64,000 nucleotides of DNA, taken from assembly GCF_001649575.2 (NCBI RefSeq), contig NC_051439.1:10022826-10086825 (forward strand), read 5' to 3'. The stretch is from Kryptolebias marmoratus. Taxonomy: Eukaryota > Chordata > Actinopteri > Cyprinodontiformes > Rivulidae. Position 1 is the stretch's first letter. Each line of letters opens with the position of its first letter. The position numbers were made by a program, and so were the translations under genes. This document shows, one piece after another, positions 11,526 to 23,015 of the stretch. Below the pieces are notes generated by a model. That model was not told where the DNA came from. It worked only from the letters and a program-made list of their open reading frames with translations, and did no database searches.

Positions 11526-14410
11526 ATCGAGTGACTTTAAAAACAAGTTTATTTCATATTTTGTAATAAAAATGCAAGCAGAAAAACCTTCCAAACCTTT
11601 CTAAAAGAGAAGTTTAAACTGATTCTGGTCGCACATAAATAAAACAGAAATAACAGTTCAGGTTACATTGCTTTAGGAAGGTAAAGATCACATAAATATT
11701 CAACATTTACATCAAATATGAATACATTCATAGGATTTTTCCATGTGCTTGATAAACTTTCATTTCCTTTCATTTTTCATTAATTCTTTAAAACACGTAG
11801 GAGTCAAAAAATAATAACTGTCTGGCTTCATTAAGGAAGCCGTGTTGTAGAAATCCAGTCCCCATGTGGATGCAGCAGAGAAGATCAGGATACATGTTTT
11901 TCTGCAAATGTTCTTTCCTTTGTGTTTTTTCTCTTTTTCACCCCTATGCTGAAGATGGAGAGATAATATTATCTCAGGCACTTTCTGAAATCACTAGGTT
12001 TTTGAACGATGAACACAAATGTAGTATTTTACACATATTGAAGCCTGCTGTCAGCAGCTTTGCATTGTCTTTATACTGTACATCAGGCCTACTCTTGTCT
12101 TTTATAGCTTATTTCTTATGGAAATAGTATTTTTGGGAACTTAATTATTGTTTTGGGGTGAGTTACATGAGACTTTCTTTTTACATGTGACTGCTAACAG
12201 GGAAAGTACAGCCAGAGTCAAGTGAGTTTGCATGGTATAAAGACTTGGGGCAACATGGGAAAATAACTTAATCCAATCCCTCCAAAAAGTAGTAAACCCA
12301 CCTGTCAGGATTTTTTAAACTCCTAAACTTTGTCCTTCAGTGCTGAATTATTCCTTTTCCTAAACTTTTTCTCTGTAAGTGTTCTCATTTCCACTACTGG
12401 GTCAGGTAAATTGGAGCGATTTTGACTCAACTCATTATCTATTGGTCGGCGAATTAAAAAGCAGGAGAATACTGCAGTGCACCCAAAAATTAAGACTCGG
12501 GTTCACCCTTGGACTCTAGTCTAAGGTTAGGTTTAAGAAGCAAAGGCGCTTTGCTCAAAGGTGCAATACAAAACAACCAGCTGTCACACAAAAGCAGCAG
12601 AATCTCAGATAAAAGCAAACTGAACTGAACTGAGATGTGGCCTCTCCGGCAGCTAATCTCTTCATTTTGAGGAAATAAGAGCAAGGGGAACTCTAGTATC
12701 TTAAATCTTTTTGTGCTTTTTTTTTGTAGAAAATCTTGGTTTATGCTGCAGAGGATAATTAAACTTGCATGTTCTTTACTTTAGTCGGTGACTCAACTTG
12801 GCTCAATATTGTGAGATAAGACGCAGATTTTTGGTTACAATGTCACTAATATTTTTGCTACCAAGGAACAAGCAAGCCGTCCTGTAGCAATTTGCATGGC
12901 CAGTTTTTTCTGTGCACGGCTTTCAAAACTGTATTCTAGGCCATTCACATTATTTTATTAACCCCCTCTGTCTACATGTTCACCAACTAGCTGCCAGCAG
13001 TCGCAGCCCAGTGAAATACTACCTTTATAGCTTATATCTTGACTAAGCTCAAAGCTGTATGCAGCTGCCTCATGGTTAGAAATATTACATATTAACATTT
13101 AGTTATGAGAATAAGTCAAAAATGAGTTTGCTGATTGAAAAAAAATTAATTTACTTGTCATAATGAACACTTTTTTAACTTCTAAAATTAACAAAGTGCT
13201 GATTTGCAGGTTCTTAAACTTAACCATGACAAGTCATTCAAACCAAAATTGTTTCTGAATGTACCAACAAATTTAGTGCTCAATTATCACACAACAAGGA
13301 GAAATGATAGAGTCAGTTATAATTCAATGTGTAACTGAGAGGGAGTGGATAGGCAGAGCTGTAGCAGCTGCACCAGCTGAACAGACAAACCAAACACAAA
13401 CTGAGGGGTTTTTTTGTTTGTTTGTTTTCATTTGTTAGTGGCCTCAAATGCAGATCTGTTGGTTACACGCTACACTGTTAGTGGTCACCAGACCCTCCAC
13501 ACTGCTATCAATTAAAAACTTCTTCAAGGTGAATTTTTAATGTACATTTCATGACAACGTCAGTGTTGTCCTGTCTTCTCCTTTTTCACTTTGACACAAC
13601 TGGAAATAAAACACATTTTGGCCCAAGTATGGAAATAAGTTCCGCAGAATTGACAATAAAATGTTCAAATGTTTAGCGTGTTGTTTAAGACAAGAGCAGG
13701 GCACTTACACCAGCACACCATATTCAACTTACATATATTTTTGTACAATAAATAAAATGTTATGCCAATGGTGCAGCCATTTCCTCATGTTTTAAGGCAA
13801 GTTAAGCACAAGTTTTAAATCAGTGATGCACAAAGTAAAATAAATGCCTGGCAAATGTTACATTTTTCATCTCTCAGGGTTTGTAATATTTATGTACACT
13901 TTTGTGAAAGTGAATTATGGTGGGATCCGAAACATAAAGTTTATATCGCTTTGTTGAAAGATTCACACAGCCTGAAGTTTATGACAACTCTGAGTATTAA
14001 AGCTGCATTTGAGCGTTTAGGAAAGTGAACCACCTGTATCTCAGATCTCCTGAGAAGTTTACCATGTAAATGAATGTCTTATTTCAATACTGAAAACCTT
14101 TAAAGGTTAAAGAGATGCACTAAAACCTTGAATTATAAATAGTAATCATGCTATTTTCTACAAAGTATCTCTAACTTGGTCTCATCTACCATTGTTTTAA
14201 GTCAAGCACAATGTCACTCATTATGGATGCATTTAAGCCTGTTAAACTTTTAGCTGCCAATAAAAAGAGAAGCTGTTTTAGTAAAATGTGTGATTAACAA
14301 CCAAAGACACATTGAATGTGACTCAGTTTGTAGTTATGTTGCATTTTCTCTGAAACAATGATCTCCAAAGGAATTGTTCCCCTTAACTAAGGAAAAATCA
14401 GGTTAAAAGT
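11526..14410. other. DNA downstream of tunar, no separate gene seen
   Basis: AT-rich DNA with scattered AATAAA words on both strands. Some of it may belong to longer 3' forms of the tunar transcript, but no boundary can be read. A nearby c14orf132-type microprotein, expected on this side from the human gene order, was looked for and not found. Confidence 0.5.
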
Positions 14411-14435
14411 TGAAATAAATCAGTCACTGTTTATA

Positions 14436-14441
14436 TTTATT
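14436..14441 (-). terminator. Candidate polyadenylation signal of tunar
   Basis: TTTATT on the plus strand is AATAAA on the minus strand, about 390 bp after the tunar stop codon. It is the nearest canonical signal I found downstream. Longer transcript forms could use later signals. Confidence 0.3.
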
Positions 14442-14832
14442 TTTAGCTAAAAACAATATATCAAACTGTCTTAGCAAAAAGAGTCCATATGTATTCTGTA
14501 GTCTTTTAGGTTTATGAGTTGGAAAAAGCTGCAAATCTTGTTTGCTTCATGCATATTTGTACAAGTCAAAAACAATCAAATATTCTGGATAATTCTACCT
14601 GCAAAGGGCAGGGGAGCATGCCAGTTTTCCACAGTCTCGGCTGTTTGTTGTGATGCAGAACGGATGGCATAAGGCATTCACATAGCCTTAGATCCTTTGC
14701 ACCACACAGGAAGTTCAGCCTCTTCCTCGCTGCTTCCATCTTTGTTTCCAGGTCAGCCTATGTAAAGTAGCTGAAACAGGTGGAGATGAGCTCTCCTCTG
14801 TGCAACGTTGAACTTTAAATGTCGTTTGAAAG

Positions 14833-14979
14833 CTACAAAGTTGTGTAGATGTAGACAAAAATGATGACTACCAGGTTGAGAATGGTCCCAATGATACCCA
14901 ACATGGCCAAGATGCTTTCCTCTTTACTCTCCTTGTCTTGAATTCCCTTTTCCTCATCATTGTAGACAGTGTTTACCAT
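14833..14979 (-). CDS. tunar: TUNAR microprotein (48 aa, single-pass membrane peptide)
   Basis: The minus-strand frame starts MVNTVYNDEEKG and ends LVVIIFVYIYTTL, then TAG: 48 residues, the length I recall for human TUNAR. From memory, the C-terminal half (KESKEES, then LAMLGIIGTILNL, then the FVYIYTTL end) is nearly identical to the human protein encoded by the TUNA/megamind RNA; the first 15 residues are more variable. Residues 1-22 are charged and 23-46 form one hydrophobic helix, so a single-pass membrane peptide is expected. The family is reported to act in neural and beta cells, at the ER and through SERCA calcium pumps. The whole ORF lies in one exon: a splice acceptor (pyrimidine tract, CTCCAG) ends at 15019, so the exon starts at 15018, 39 nt before the ATG. 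Downstream DNA looks like 3' UTR. The ORF is too short for many gene finders. What is seen: ORF and acceptor. What is inferred: expression and function. Confidence 0.93.
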   Translation of the reverse strand: MVNTVYNDEEKGIQDKESKEESILAMLGIIGTILNLVVIIFVYIYTTL

Positions 14980-15018
14980 TTTCCCCAGAAAAATCAGCAG
15001 TTTTTGTCTCAGACCAAT

Positions 15019-15580
15019 CTGGAGCAGACAGATAAGAAAAAAGAAAGTTAAGCACAGTCTTTGGTTTAGTCACTGCAACCGTTCTTCTTTCGCAGACTGA
15101 TGTGGCATGGTGAACAGAGATAGATGCATTAAACCAGCAAGATAAGTAATCTGTTATTGAGGTGGATGGTGATGCAGTTAAATAATTAGAGAGTAAACCA
15201 AGTAATTGATTGCCATGCCATAGATTATGTTTCACCAATGGAAACCTGCCTTAAAATGCCAATCTGTACTAAAACATTATCAGACAGCTCTGAAGTAGTT
15301 AGAAAACTAACAAGAGTGAGTGAGGCCTTAAACTTTTACTTATCTGTGGTTTTGTTTTGCCTTTATTAAAAAAGGGGGATGAGGGTTGTTAGTAAAAGAG
15401 ATTGGTTATGTGATTATACAGTCAGTGTCTTATAGTCATGCAAAAAGGCAGTTCACCTTCAGGCAATTCTAAGGTTTTACATATCAGGACAGAGTAAAAA
15501 GGATCTGATCTTTACCAGATTCTAAAATGATTTAAATCTAACCTCAGATGTACGGAAACCTACAACAAAGCCAAAATGGA
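15019..15580 (-). other. tunar intron, proximal part
   Basis: Intron sequence directly upstream of the tunar coding exon. The 93-codon minus frame at 15238-14957 overlaps the acceptor and is a shadow. No further exon was recognised. Confidence 0.5.
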
Positions 15581-15584
15581 AAAG

Positions 15585-16709
15585 CTGTGTGGAAAAACTA
15601 AGCATACCCAATGATTCAACAGCTTACAGAACCACCTGTAGCAGCAGGATTTTGAAGTAGTGGTTTTCTGTATAACTTTATCCGTCTTTCACATAGTTGC
15701 GGAGGAATTTTAACCCACTCCTCTTTACAATGGTGCTTCAGTTATTTGTAATTTGTAGATATTTGGTTCTGCACAGGTCTCCTAAGGTCAGGTTGAAGAC
15801 TAGACTTTGACTGGACTATTGCAATATCTTGATTTTTTGTTTTTTTCTTTTTCAGTCCTCCTGTTGTTGCTGTTTGTGATCATTGTCCTGTTTCATGACC
15901 CAGTTTGGTCCAAGCTTCAGCTGTCAGACAGACGGCCTCACATTTGACTCGAGAATCCTTTGGTCTATAGAGGAGTTCATGGTCAACTCAATGACTGCAA
16001 GGTGCCCAGGTCAAAACAAGCCCCAATCATCACCCCTCCACAGCTGGTATTACTTGTTTGTGCTAATATGCAGTGTCTGTTTTTCACCAAGCATGGTGCT
16101 GTGCATTATGGGTAAACATCTCGACTTTGGTCTTATTTGTGTAAAGGACATTGTTCCAAGAAATCTTGTGATTCATTCAGATGAAACTTTACAAACCTAA
16201 GTTGTGATGCCATATTTCTTTTAGAGAGAAGAGGCTTTCTCCTGGCAGCCTTTCCCAACAAGTTATTGTTTCATCTTTTCTGCTAACTGAGGCCTGTAGA
16301 GTCTGAGATGAAGCTCTTTTTCTTTTCTTTTCTTTTTTTGTTCTTTACACAGTCTGACTTCAAGTAAAATTGCTAGGATGTCTACTCCTGGAAAACACGC
16401 AACAATCTTAAATGTTTTCCACTTGTAATTAACGTTTCTCACTGTGGAGTCATGGACTAAGTTGTTTGGAAATTACCTTGTAACATTTCCCAGATTGATG
16501 GGCAGCATAAGTTGGTTCTCTGACGTCGTTGCTGATGTATTTCCCTCCTTGGCATTGTGTTAACACACATGTGCTCCAGACTAGCAAATGGCCCAAACGC
16601 CTGCTTTTACAGTGGTGATTGCAATAATTACATGTTAATTATATGTATATGATCAGCAGCATCTGGTTGCTAAGGAAGCAACAAGGGTATACTTAGTTTT
16701 TCGACACAC
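15585..16709 (-). mobile_element. Decayed Tc1-like transposon, copy A (transposase on minus)
   Basis: The left end reads TGTGTGGAAAAACTAAGCAT and the right end, on the other strand, TGTCGAAAAACTAAGTATAC, so the terminal repeats are still visible. The interior matches an abundant teleost Tc1 family as I remember it. The transposase would start at 16555 on the minus strand with MPRR, but the frame breaks within a few codons and stops follow, so it is inactive. The 105-codon plus frame at 15883-16200 is an antisense shadow. It sits inside the presumed tunar intron. Confidence 0.85.
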
Positions 16710-16717
16710 ATCCCAGA

Positions 16718-16852
16718 GCCTTCCCACAAATCCCTTCAGCAAGTTGTGGATCTGCCTCAGGGTGTCCTCCCAGTGTGACGTGGTAAACCTCCAGATAGAG
16801 GAGCCCGAACAGATACCCAAACTACCTCAGTCAACTTTCGATATGGAGATTC
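16718..16852. repeat. Fragment of a fish non-LTR retrotransposon
   Basis: The words CAGGGTGTCCTCCCAG, GAGGAGCCCGAACAGATACC and CAAACTACCTCAG resemble a very common reverse-transcriptase-region fragment in fish genomes. It is only about 130 bp, degraded, and abuts the Tc1 relic. The exact clade is not assigned. Confidence 0.5.
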
Positions 16853-19800
16853 AAACTGTTTATACCTAGAAAATGACTTTTTTACATTGGTGAGCAAAGA
16901 TTTTACAATATACTTATTGCAAATTCTGTAAATCTTCTTAGCTCTTTTTTTCAGAATTTAAAAGATTTAATTATAGTGCAGATTGTTTCGAATCAGACAG
17001 GATGAACTAATAATAATAGGTAAATAAATAGGTTAAATATTGGACTGCCAGCCAGCAGTCTCACTGACAGTATTTTGCTTTCAGAACATATAAAAAGCAC
17101 TTGAGTATGTCTTTGTTTGCCTGGTGGGATAGGCTTAAGATAGAAATGAAAGAAGAAAATTCTGCAAATGCTGATTTCAGTCTGTAATTCTCCTCACTAC
17201 TCACTCAAACATATATATGTTTGCCTATTAGCTGCAGTACCAAATTCCCAATGAGTTTGCGAAAAGCAATGTTTTGATCATTTTCAGCCACAAATAAATC
17301 ACTTTGGTTTATCTAAATGAAGCACACCCTTTCAACTCTGTAATCTGGAACCCAAACTATTTATAAATCAAACGTTTTTATTAATGTTACACGGACACAG
17401 AATTGTGTAACCAGTCAGTTCAGATCATATTCCAACACAAACATGCATTCTTGTTTTACATCCTCTTTGATCCGATGCGTCATGGTTTGTAATGATTTTC
17501 ACTGAATGATTTGTTCATTGTGTTTTTCTAATTTTCTGTGCTTCAAATGTAAAGGAGTGGGTGTAGGGATTTATTCAAAACCTTATTGCAAAATTACCAG
17601 AGATTCAACTCTTGCATAAATAGATATATACACTGCTTAATCCGATTCAAAATATTGTAGCTACATTAAGAAACATGTCAGCAGCACACATTGAGTTTTC
17701 TCTTTTGTGCCTTGGTGATACTTGTTATCAAACAGGAAGTGAGCCTCTGGTTAAAGCAGAATGTATTTTTTGCAGCTTCAACCGTATTGTGTTCAGAAAT
17801 CAGACACCCTTTTTGATTGATGTGCTGCTGGACAGAAGGTGAGCAGTCCTGGCAGCTTTCTGAAGCCTGGTGAGTGGAAAATAGACAGCAGATCTTCCTG
17901 CACCATACCTTTCTTAGCTTCAGCATTTCTTCAACTGTTGGACTGCTTTGATTTGGTTCTGAGAGTGCCAGCAGTCATCTGTGAGATTTCATCAGTGTGT
18001 GTGTGTGTGTGTAGGTGTATATGTGTGTATTGATATAAGTTGCCTGAGGTGCAGTGTTAGAAACTAGCTGCATGTTTTTAGCCCGCAGACACAGCAGCTT
18101 GTGCAAGTTTGCGTCCAAACACCTCTCAGGAGAAAAGTGCTCCTCTTGCGGGTCAATGGCTTTCATTCGCCAACTAGCAAGAGAAAAGCATGTAAGCTAA
18201 TGCATGCTAAAAATAAACCTTCCGACAGGAAGCTAGATCTCAGTAAAAACCACTGATGGAAGAAAAACAACATATTTTTAACTTCCATCAAGAGTTTAAC
18301 AAAAGTTTACCTAAGATCTAAACAGGTATAGTGTAATCCTAAGTGGCTGATAGTCTGTGTGAATACATGTGAGCTACTATATGTTAGTGTCACCTCTGAC
18401 CAAACAAACTTTGCAGAAAATGAAAGCTGACTATATATTCACATTTGGTTTTCATTTGAATGCGTTCATCTGTTTACAACCTGCTTCCTGTGTGCAGAAA
18501 TGTTGCAGGAACGTGTAAATGATAACTGAAATGATCAGAATTTAACATGTAGACAAAAATTGCTACATTTCCTGAAAGTGAATCTTGGTTCATAGTTTAC
18601 TTTAATTTTATTTTAAGATCTTTAGAGATCTGACAATGTTGAGATTTTGTTTTTTTCACTTTACTCTGTTTTCTGATTTGTGATTGTGTTTCCTGATAGC
18701 TTAGCGGAGAAAAAGGTTTTGGCAGAAATCACTAAAGGTGGTATCTCACTGGGCTGCAGTTGTTAGAGACAAGTTGGCAACTCAAAATTGAGCAACTTGT
18801 GTGGCTGCCTTTTGAACAACTATTTTTTAAAAACTGAGAACATTGCAAGACATTCTGGAGACTCTGTCGTGAACACTGTTCGCCAAGTAGAGATGCAATA
18901 CCATTCCCCGTGAGATACCACCTTAATTCTTGGTAATCCATCTATCAACCGTTTTACCACAAAGTGGGAAAAACTGAAAGAAATTGACACTATGAGCACA
19001 TAAGGAAATAGAAGTTAAAGCTGGACTTTTATGTCTCACTGCTGCCATGTAAGTGAACAAGACATTGGCCTGATTAAAATAAAAATATATAATTTTTTTC
19101 AAATGTTGACCCTTACTTCATGTAAGTCTTACCTTGCTGCTGTATGTTTAAAAATTCATTTTTCTAAAGTGTTTAACAGTAATTAGCCATTTCATGCTTT
19201 CGAAAACGGTTGTGTAACACCATGACTGCATGAAGGGAAGTAGGCGGAGCTTAAAGCCCCACGTCACTAGCGCGCAGACTCTAGTCCTGAATACAACATG
19301 GCTGGCTTCAATTCCCAACAAACTTTAACACTTTTCATTTTAGTGTTAGGTATCTTTTTTTTGTTCAGGTTTAGATTTATAAAACTAGAAAAAGACGTAT
19401 ATTAAAATCAACAAAATAAAAATAGAAAGTGAGAAGTTTGTTTCCAAAAGAGTCATAAAAATCAAAGTTAGGCATAAAAATCAAAACCACTAAGCATTGC
19501 TTTTTGTATCTATATGAAAGAGTGCTGCAAATGTTGAAAAAAAACTTGTGTTTAAGTCTTTGATCTCTGTCCTTGTGTTAAAGTGCATTTTCCACCTCTG
19601 ATCTGTAACAATGGGCTTCGATTGCCTCTACTTGGGAGCTCTATAAACAGGGCTTCCCCTCAAACCGAATGCACATCTTTGTGCGATGCACTGGATGTGT
19701 CCTCAAGCATGAAGATGCCTGCTTGCTGCTGATCTGAACAAGCACTCAGAAAAAAAATAAAAATAAATCGTATAAACCGAAAGGAAAGGAGGAGAATGTG

Positions 19801-21120
19801 CCCAAAGGTGATGAAGTGAATGGTAAAGGAGGCAGTGGTGACAGTGGCAGTGAGCTCAGGGGGGAGGTCAAAGCTCTGCCAAAAATCTGTGTATTTAGGT
19901 AACAGCTTCTCCAGTGAGTGCAGCTGGGCATCACACAGCAGAAAGCTCCTGGATGCCTTCCAGTGAGTCCTCATTCAACAACTCCAGTCTGTGCTGTCAT
20001 CAACAGAGAGTGTTTTGTTTCAAGTGACAGCCAAAGCGATATGCCACAATCATTAACCACCCATAATGACTTTAACAGTCAGAATGAACAATTTGCATAA
20101 AAGATTCAAGCTGTCATAATCCAGAATAAGGTAGCAATAAAAGCTACTAATTGGATTCTCGTATTTTGCTGCCAAATTGTTGAATTTGGGGAATTTAAAA
20201 ATGCAATATTTTAGTGCTAATTTCCATTGTCACAGCTGAGCTCATCTACTACAATTGTTGTGTCTTCACTGTTTCTCAGTCTGCAGTCCAGATAAGCAAA
20301 TTCTCATTCAAAATTCAAATCTTCTCAAGGGTTTTTTTTTCCTCTTCCAAGGCAAAGCACACATTCCTGTCTGCACTTGTGCTGCCGCAAGAAGAAGCTG
20401 ACAGGAAGTGGGACGCAAAAAGGTGGAGAAAACAGGTTGAAACCATACCTGGGACAACAAATCCAGACACTCCCGCCGCGCCCAACAGAAGCCAACATCT
20501 TCAGATCAGATCAGTGGAGAGTAAAATCTTTTGCCACTTGAATAATCCTGAGCATGTCAAACAGCTCCAGATGCTAACTGGGTCTGACAGGCAGAGGTGC
20601 TTTTGGCATTGTTTTAAAATGGAATTAAAGCAAACAGCTCCTCCCAAGTGTGTATGTACACACACTCCCATACACCCGGGTTTACGCCCATAAAAAAAAA
20701 AAAGAAAATGACAAAGGCACGCAAATTGGAGAGCTTCACATTCGGAAGAGTACTAACAATCTCTAGTTATCTTCCTCCTGATGGAGGAAAAGTAGACGGA
20801 ATATTGTCAGTATTGAGTTTGACCCATTTTCCACAACTTGTGCTTAATGTTCTGTGAGTGGAAAGTGACAGACTTGGTTTTGAATTGACAAGATTTGCAT
20901 TTGCCCTGATTTTTAAATAAAAAGAGACACAGCAGAAAAGTTCCACTATGCAAGAAGTTGGGTGTTAAACCATCCCTTTATGATAGGTGGTTCTTAATTA
21001 TTAGGTCCACTGTAGGGTTGTTTAAGCTTTGTTTTGATGTAAATTCATGCTTGCTTTGTGGGGAAAAAAGTAGTTTGATTGCAAGGCATGATTCAGGTTG
21101 CTTCTTTTACCTTAATTACT
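16853..21120 (-). other. Presumed tunar intron, no exon recognised
   Basis: AT-rich sequence with a (TG)n tract at about 17994-18012. A middle noncoding exon could hide here, but no acceptor/donor pair stands out. Open frames such as 20214-20693 (159 codons, plus) resemble no protein family I know. Confidence 0.45.
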
Positions 21121-21124
21121 GATT

Positions 21125-21290
21125 TAAGCAAGTTAGCTCGATGGTCAGTGCCGCGGTATTGTATTCTGAGGCTACAAGTTCGAGCCCAGTGTCCGGTGTC
21201 AAACAATTGTCAAATTTCAAATGCGAGTTTACTCGCTGTGACCCCCATATAGGGGAACAGCTGAAAGGACAAACAACAACTGATTCATGC
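21125..21290 (+). mobile_element. tRNA-derived SINE-like insertion
   Basis: The sequence has a tRNA-like head: GTTAGCTCGATGGTCAGTGC resembles an A box, and AAGTTCGAGCCC at 21176-21187 resembles a B box. A non-tRNA body follows (GTGACCCCCATATAGGGGAA, then CAGCTGAAAGGACAAACAAC). It is too diverged to fold into a proper tRNA and has no evident anticodon arm. It lies about 100 bp downstream, in transcript direction, of the candidate tunar exon 1 donor. Confidence 0.55.
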
Positions 21291-21383
21291 AAATAAAACT
21301 GAGTCTAAATCATGATGGCTACACAAAAGACCCATTGTGTATGAGGTTAGTTCTACCTGTGGGATGAGAGTGAAAGAAATTAC

Positions 21384-21775
21384 CTTGCAAAGCATCAGGA
21401 GTAACGTAGCATTGGACATGCTGGAGGGGGACGCCTTCCTGTGGTGCACAGGCATCCCTGGCAACTCAGGTGAAGGTCTGCCCCTCTCATCCTTCGGGGT
21501 TAGGAGATGCACCAGATTCAGAGTGGGCTGGCTGCCGTTCCAAATGTGGGCTTCTTGCTGGATGTTGTCTCCTGCAGCGCTCCGGCGTCTCCTCTACAAA
21601 TTTCATCTCACTAGTAGCCCAAGTTTCAGCTGCTGCCACTTTTCTCCTCCTCAGCCTTCTGAGAGCTGAAACTGTGCTGCCCACCTCCTCTCTTCTCCCG
21701 TCTATCTGCTTCCCCTCCTCTGCCTCTCTCTGCTCTCCTCCTCTTCTTTCGCCTCTTGTCTGCGTGGAAGGATGA
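21384..21775 (-). ncRNA. tunar: Candidate 5' noncoding exon and promoter of tunar
   Basis: On the minus strand this block starts purine-rich (GAAGAGGAGGAGAGCAGAGA) and is richer in G+C than most of the region. It ends at a good donor, GCAAG|GTAATT, with the exon ending at 21384. About 6.4 kb downstream on the same strand is the tunar acceptor at 15019. Short frames inside (65-75 codons, minus) match nothing and would be upstream ORFs. The 5' edge is a guess; a CRE-like TGACATCA lies at 21780-21773. That the exon belongs to tunar is inferred from strand, order and splice signals only. Confidence 0.45.
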
Positions 21776-22059
21776 TGTCAAGTTGAAGAATAGAGTCGCT
21801 TGATGGGCATATGGGGGTGGGAGGGTAACAGAGCTGTTTTATGTGAAAATTTCCATTTCCTTTGTCTTTAATCTGCAACAGTTCAAAAAGAGAGGTTTTC
21901 TGTGTTTTTAACTCTAAAACACTGGCAGCCTTTACCAAAGACTCAGCTCTTTTAAACTTTTATAATGTTCATGTAAATGTTAAGGTGATTTTGTGGCTTC
22001 TAAATGTTTCATACATACAAAAAAAACAATTAAGCAGCCTTGATAAAGTGGTGAACCTG

Positions 22060-22290
22060 GATGTAAGTAAAAAAAGAGGGGCGGGCTGCTGGAGGGAACC
22101 AGCACCCTCACACCAATATTGTTCTGGTTGCTTTTGCTCCACGGACAAGAGGTATCCCCTGCTTCTTTTCCAGCGCGCATATTAATGCAGCCATGGTTGC
22201 TTGGCAACCGGCTCAGGGGAGTCTCACACCGCCTGACGACAAGAAGCGTTTGTGACAGAGGCCAGGATGAGGGGCGAGGATCTCCTCTGG
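22060..22290. promoter_or_regulatory. Candidate tunar-proximal enhancer/promoter with X-box
   Basis: A complex, less AT-rich block about 0.4 kb upstream of the candidate tunar exon 1. It contains ACACCAATATTGTTCTGG near 22110 (CCAAT plus SOX-like ATTGTT) and GGTTGCTTGGCAACC at 22195-22209, a near-perfect RFX X-box inverted repeat. The 107-codon plus and 114-codon minus frames across it are overlapping shadows. Confidence 0.45.
22195..22209. promoter_or_regulatory. RFX-type X-box
   Basis: GGTTGC-TTG-GCAACC is a palindromic 6+3+6 site fitting the RFX consensus (GTTGC, spacer, GCAAC). RFX factors act in neural and ciliated cells, which would suit a neural gene such as tunar. Binding is not shown. 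Confidence 0.55.
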
Positions 22291-22884
22291 TGTGTGTGTG
22301 TTTCAAGATATTGAATGTATACATGAGTTTGTGTCTTTATACAGTGTTGTAAAATTGTTTGGGTTTTTTTTTTTTTTTTTTGCTTGAGTTGGCTGGAGTG
22401 CAGAGATGTAGGTCTGGACGTGAAAAAGGAAAAGGTGCATAACCTTAAATTCAGTTCACACAGAGATCTGCAACTAATGTGTTTCACACCGTACTACGTC
22501 GTGATGACTTTTATTGAGATGAACTTACAGTTTGACATCAAATCTATGCCAAAAAAAGGTTTTGTTGGATGGATGGAAAAATGTCCCTCGTTTAATTGAG
22601 CTGGCACAATCGACACTAAAAGTCTGTATTTTGAGCTTGAGGGGGATAATAGTAGAGCGGCAATTATTGAAGCATTTTTGTTCTAATTAAAATGCAGCTA
22701 ATTAAGCATAAAGGGTTCCTTCTCTAGCATTGCTGATCATTTTTGGTTTACCATTAAATCCAAAAAAATAAAATAGAAACAAAACAAGTGGACTTCTGTT
22801 CTGTAGTTAAAGATGTTTTGCTTCCATCTCAGTTCAAAACTGTAGAGAGAGGAGTCCAAAAATGAATCATTTGCAGATATACAT
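22291..22884. other. Intergenic DNA; homeobox-rich patch
   Basis: A T17-18 run is at about 22364-22381. The stretch 22660-22740 has several ATTA/TAAT words (GCAATTATTGAAGC, GCAGCTAATTAAGC) and may be conserved regulatory DNA. No gene was seen. Confidence 0.35.
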
Positions 22885-23015
22885 CCAATAAGGAGTTTTT
22901 AAGACAATAATTGAAATCCATCCAGTGATTCATGAAACATTTTGCTGACAGACAAACACACACTCAGACACAGGTAATTACATGATGGCCCTCTATTCAT
23001 GGCTGCAGGCAATAA
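22885..23015 (-). repeat. Dispersed repeat, family copy 3 (reverse, partial)
   Basis: The minus-strand reading gives GTCTGTCAGCAAAATGTTTC, then TGAATCACTGGATGGATTTC and TATTGGATGTAT, the same order as the 57-kb copies. Only the first third of the unit is present. Confidence 0.55.

Noticed and set aside
1..14400. c14orf132-type microprotein expected near tunar
   Set aside because: Read for its hydrophobic C-terminal pattern on both strands and not found in this window.
15883..16200. 105-codon plus-strand frame
   Set aside because: Antisense of the decayed Tc1 transposase.
20214..20693. 159-codon plus-strand open frame
   Set aside because: No recognisable domain or start context, no splice support, and it lies in the presumed tunar intron on the opposite strand.
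21125..21200. Possible functional tRNA gene
   Set aside because: Only box-like words are present; the cloverleaf arms do not pair and the body is SINE-like.
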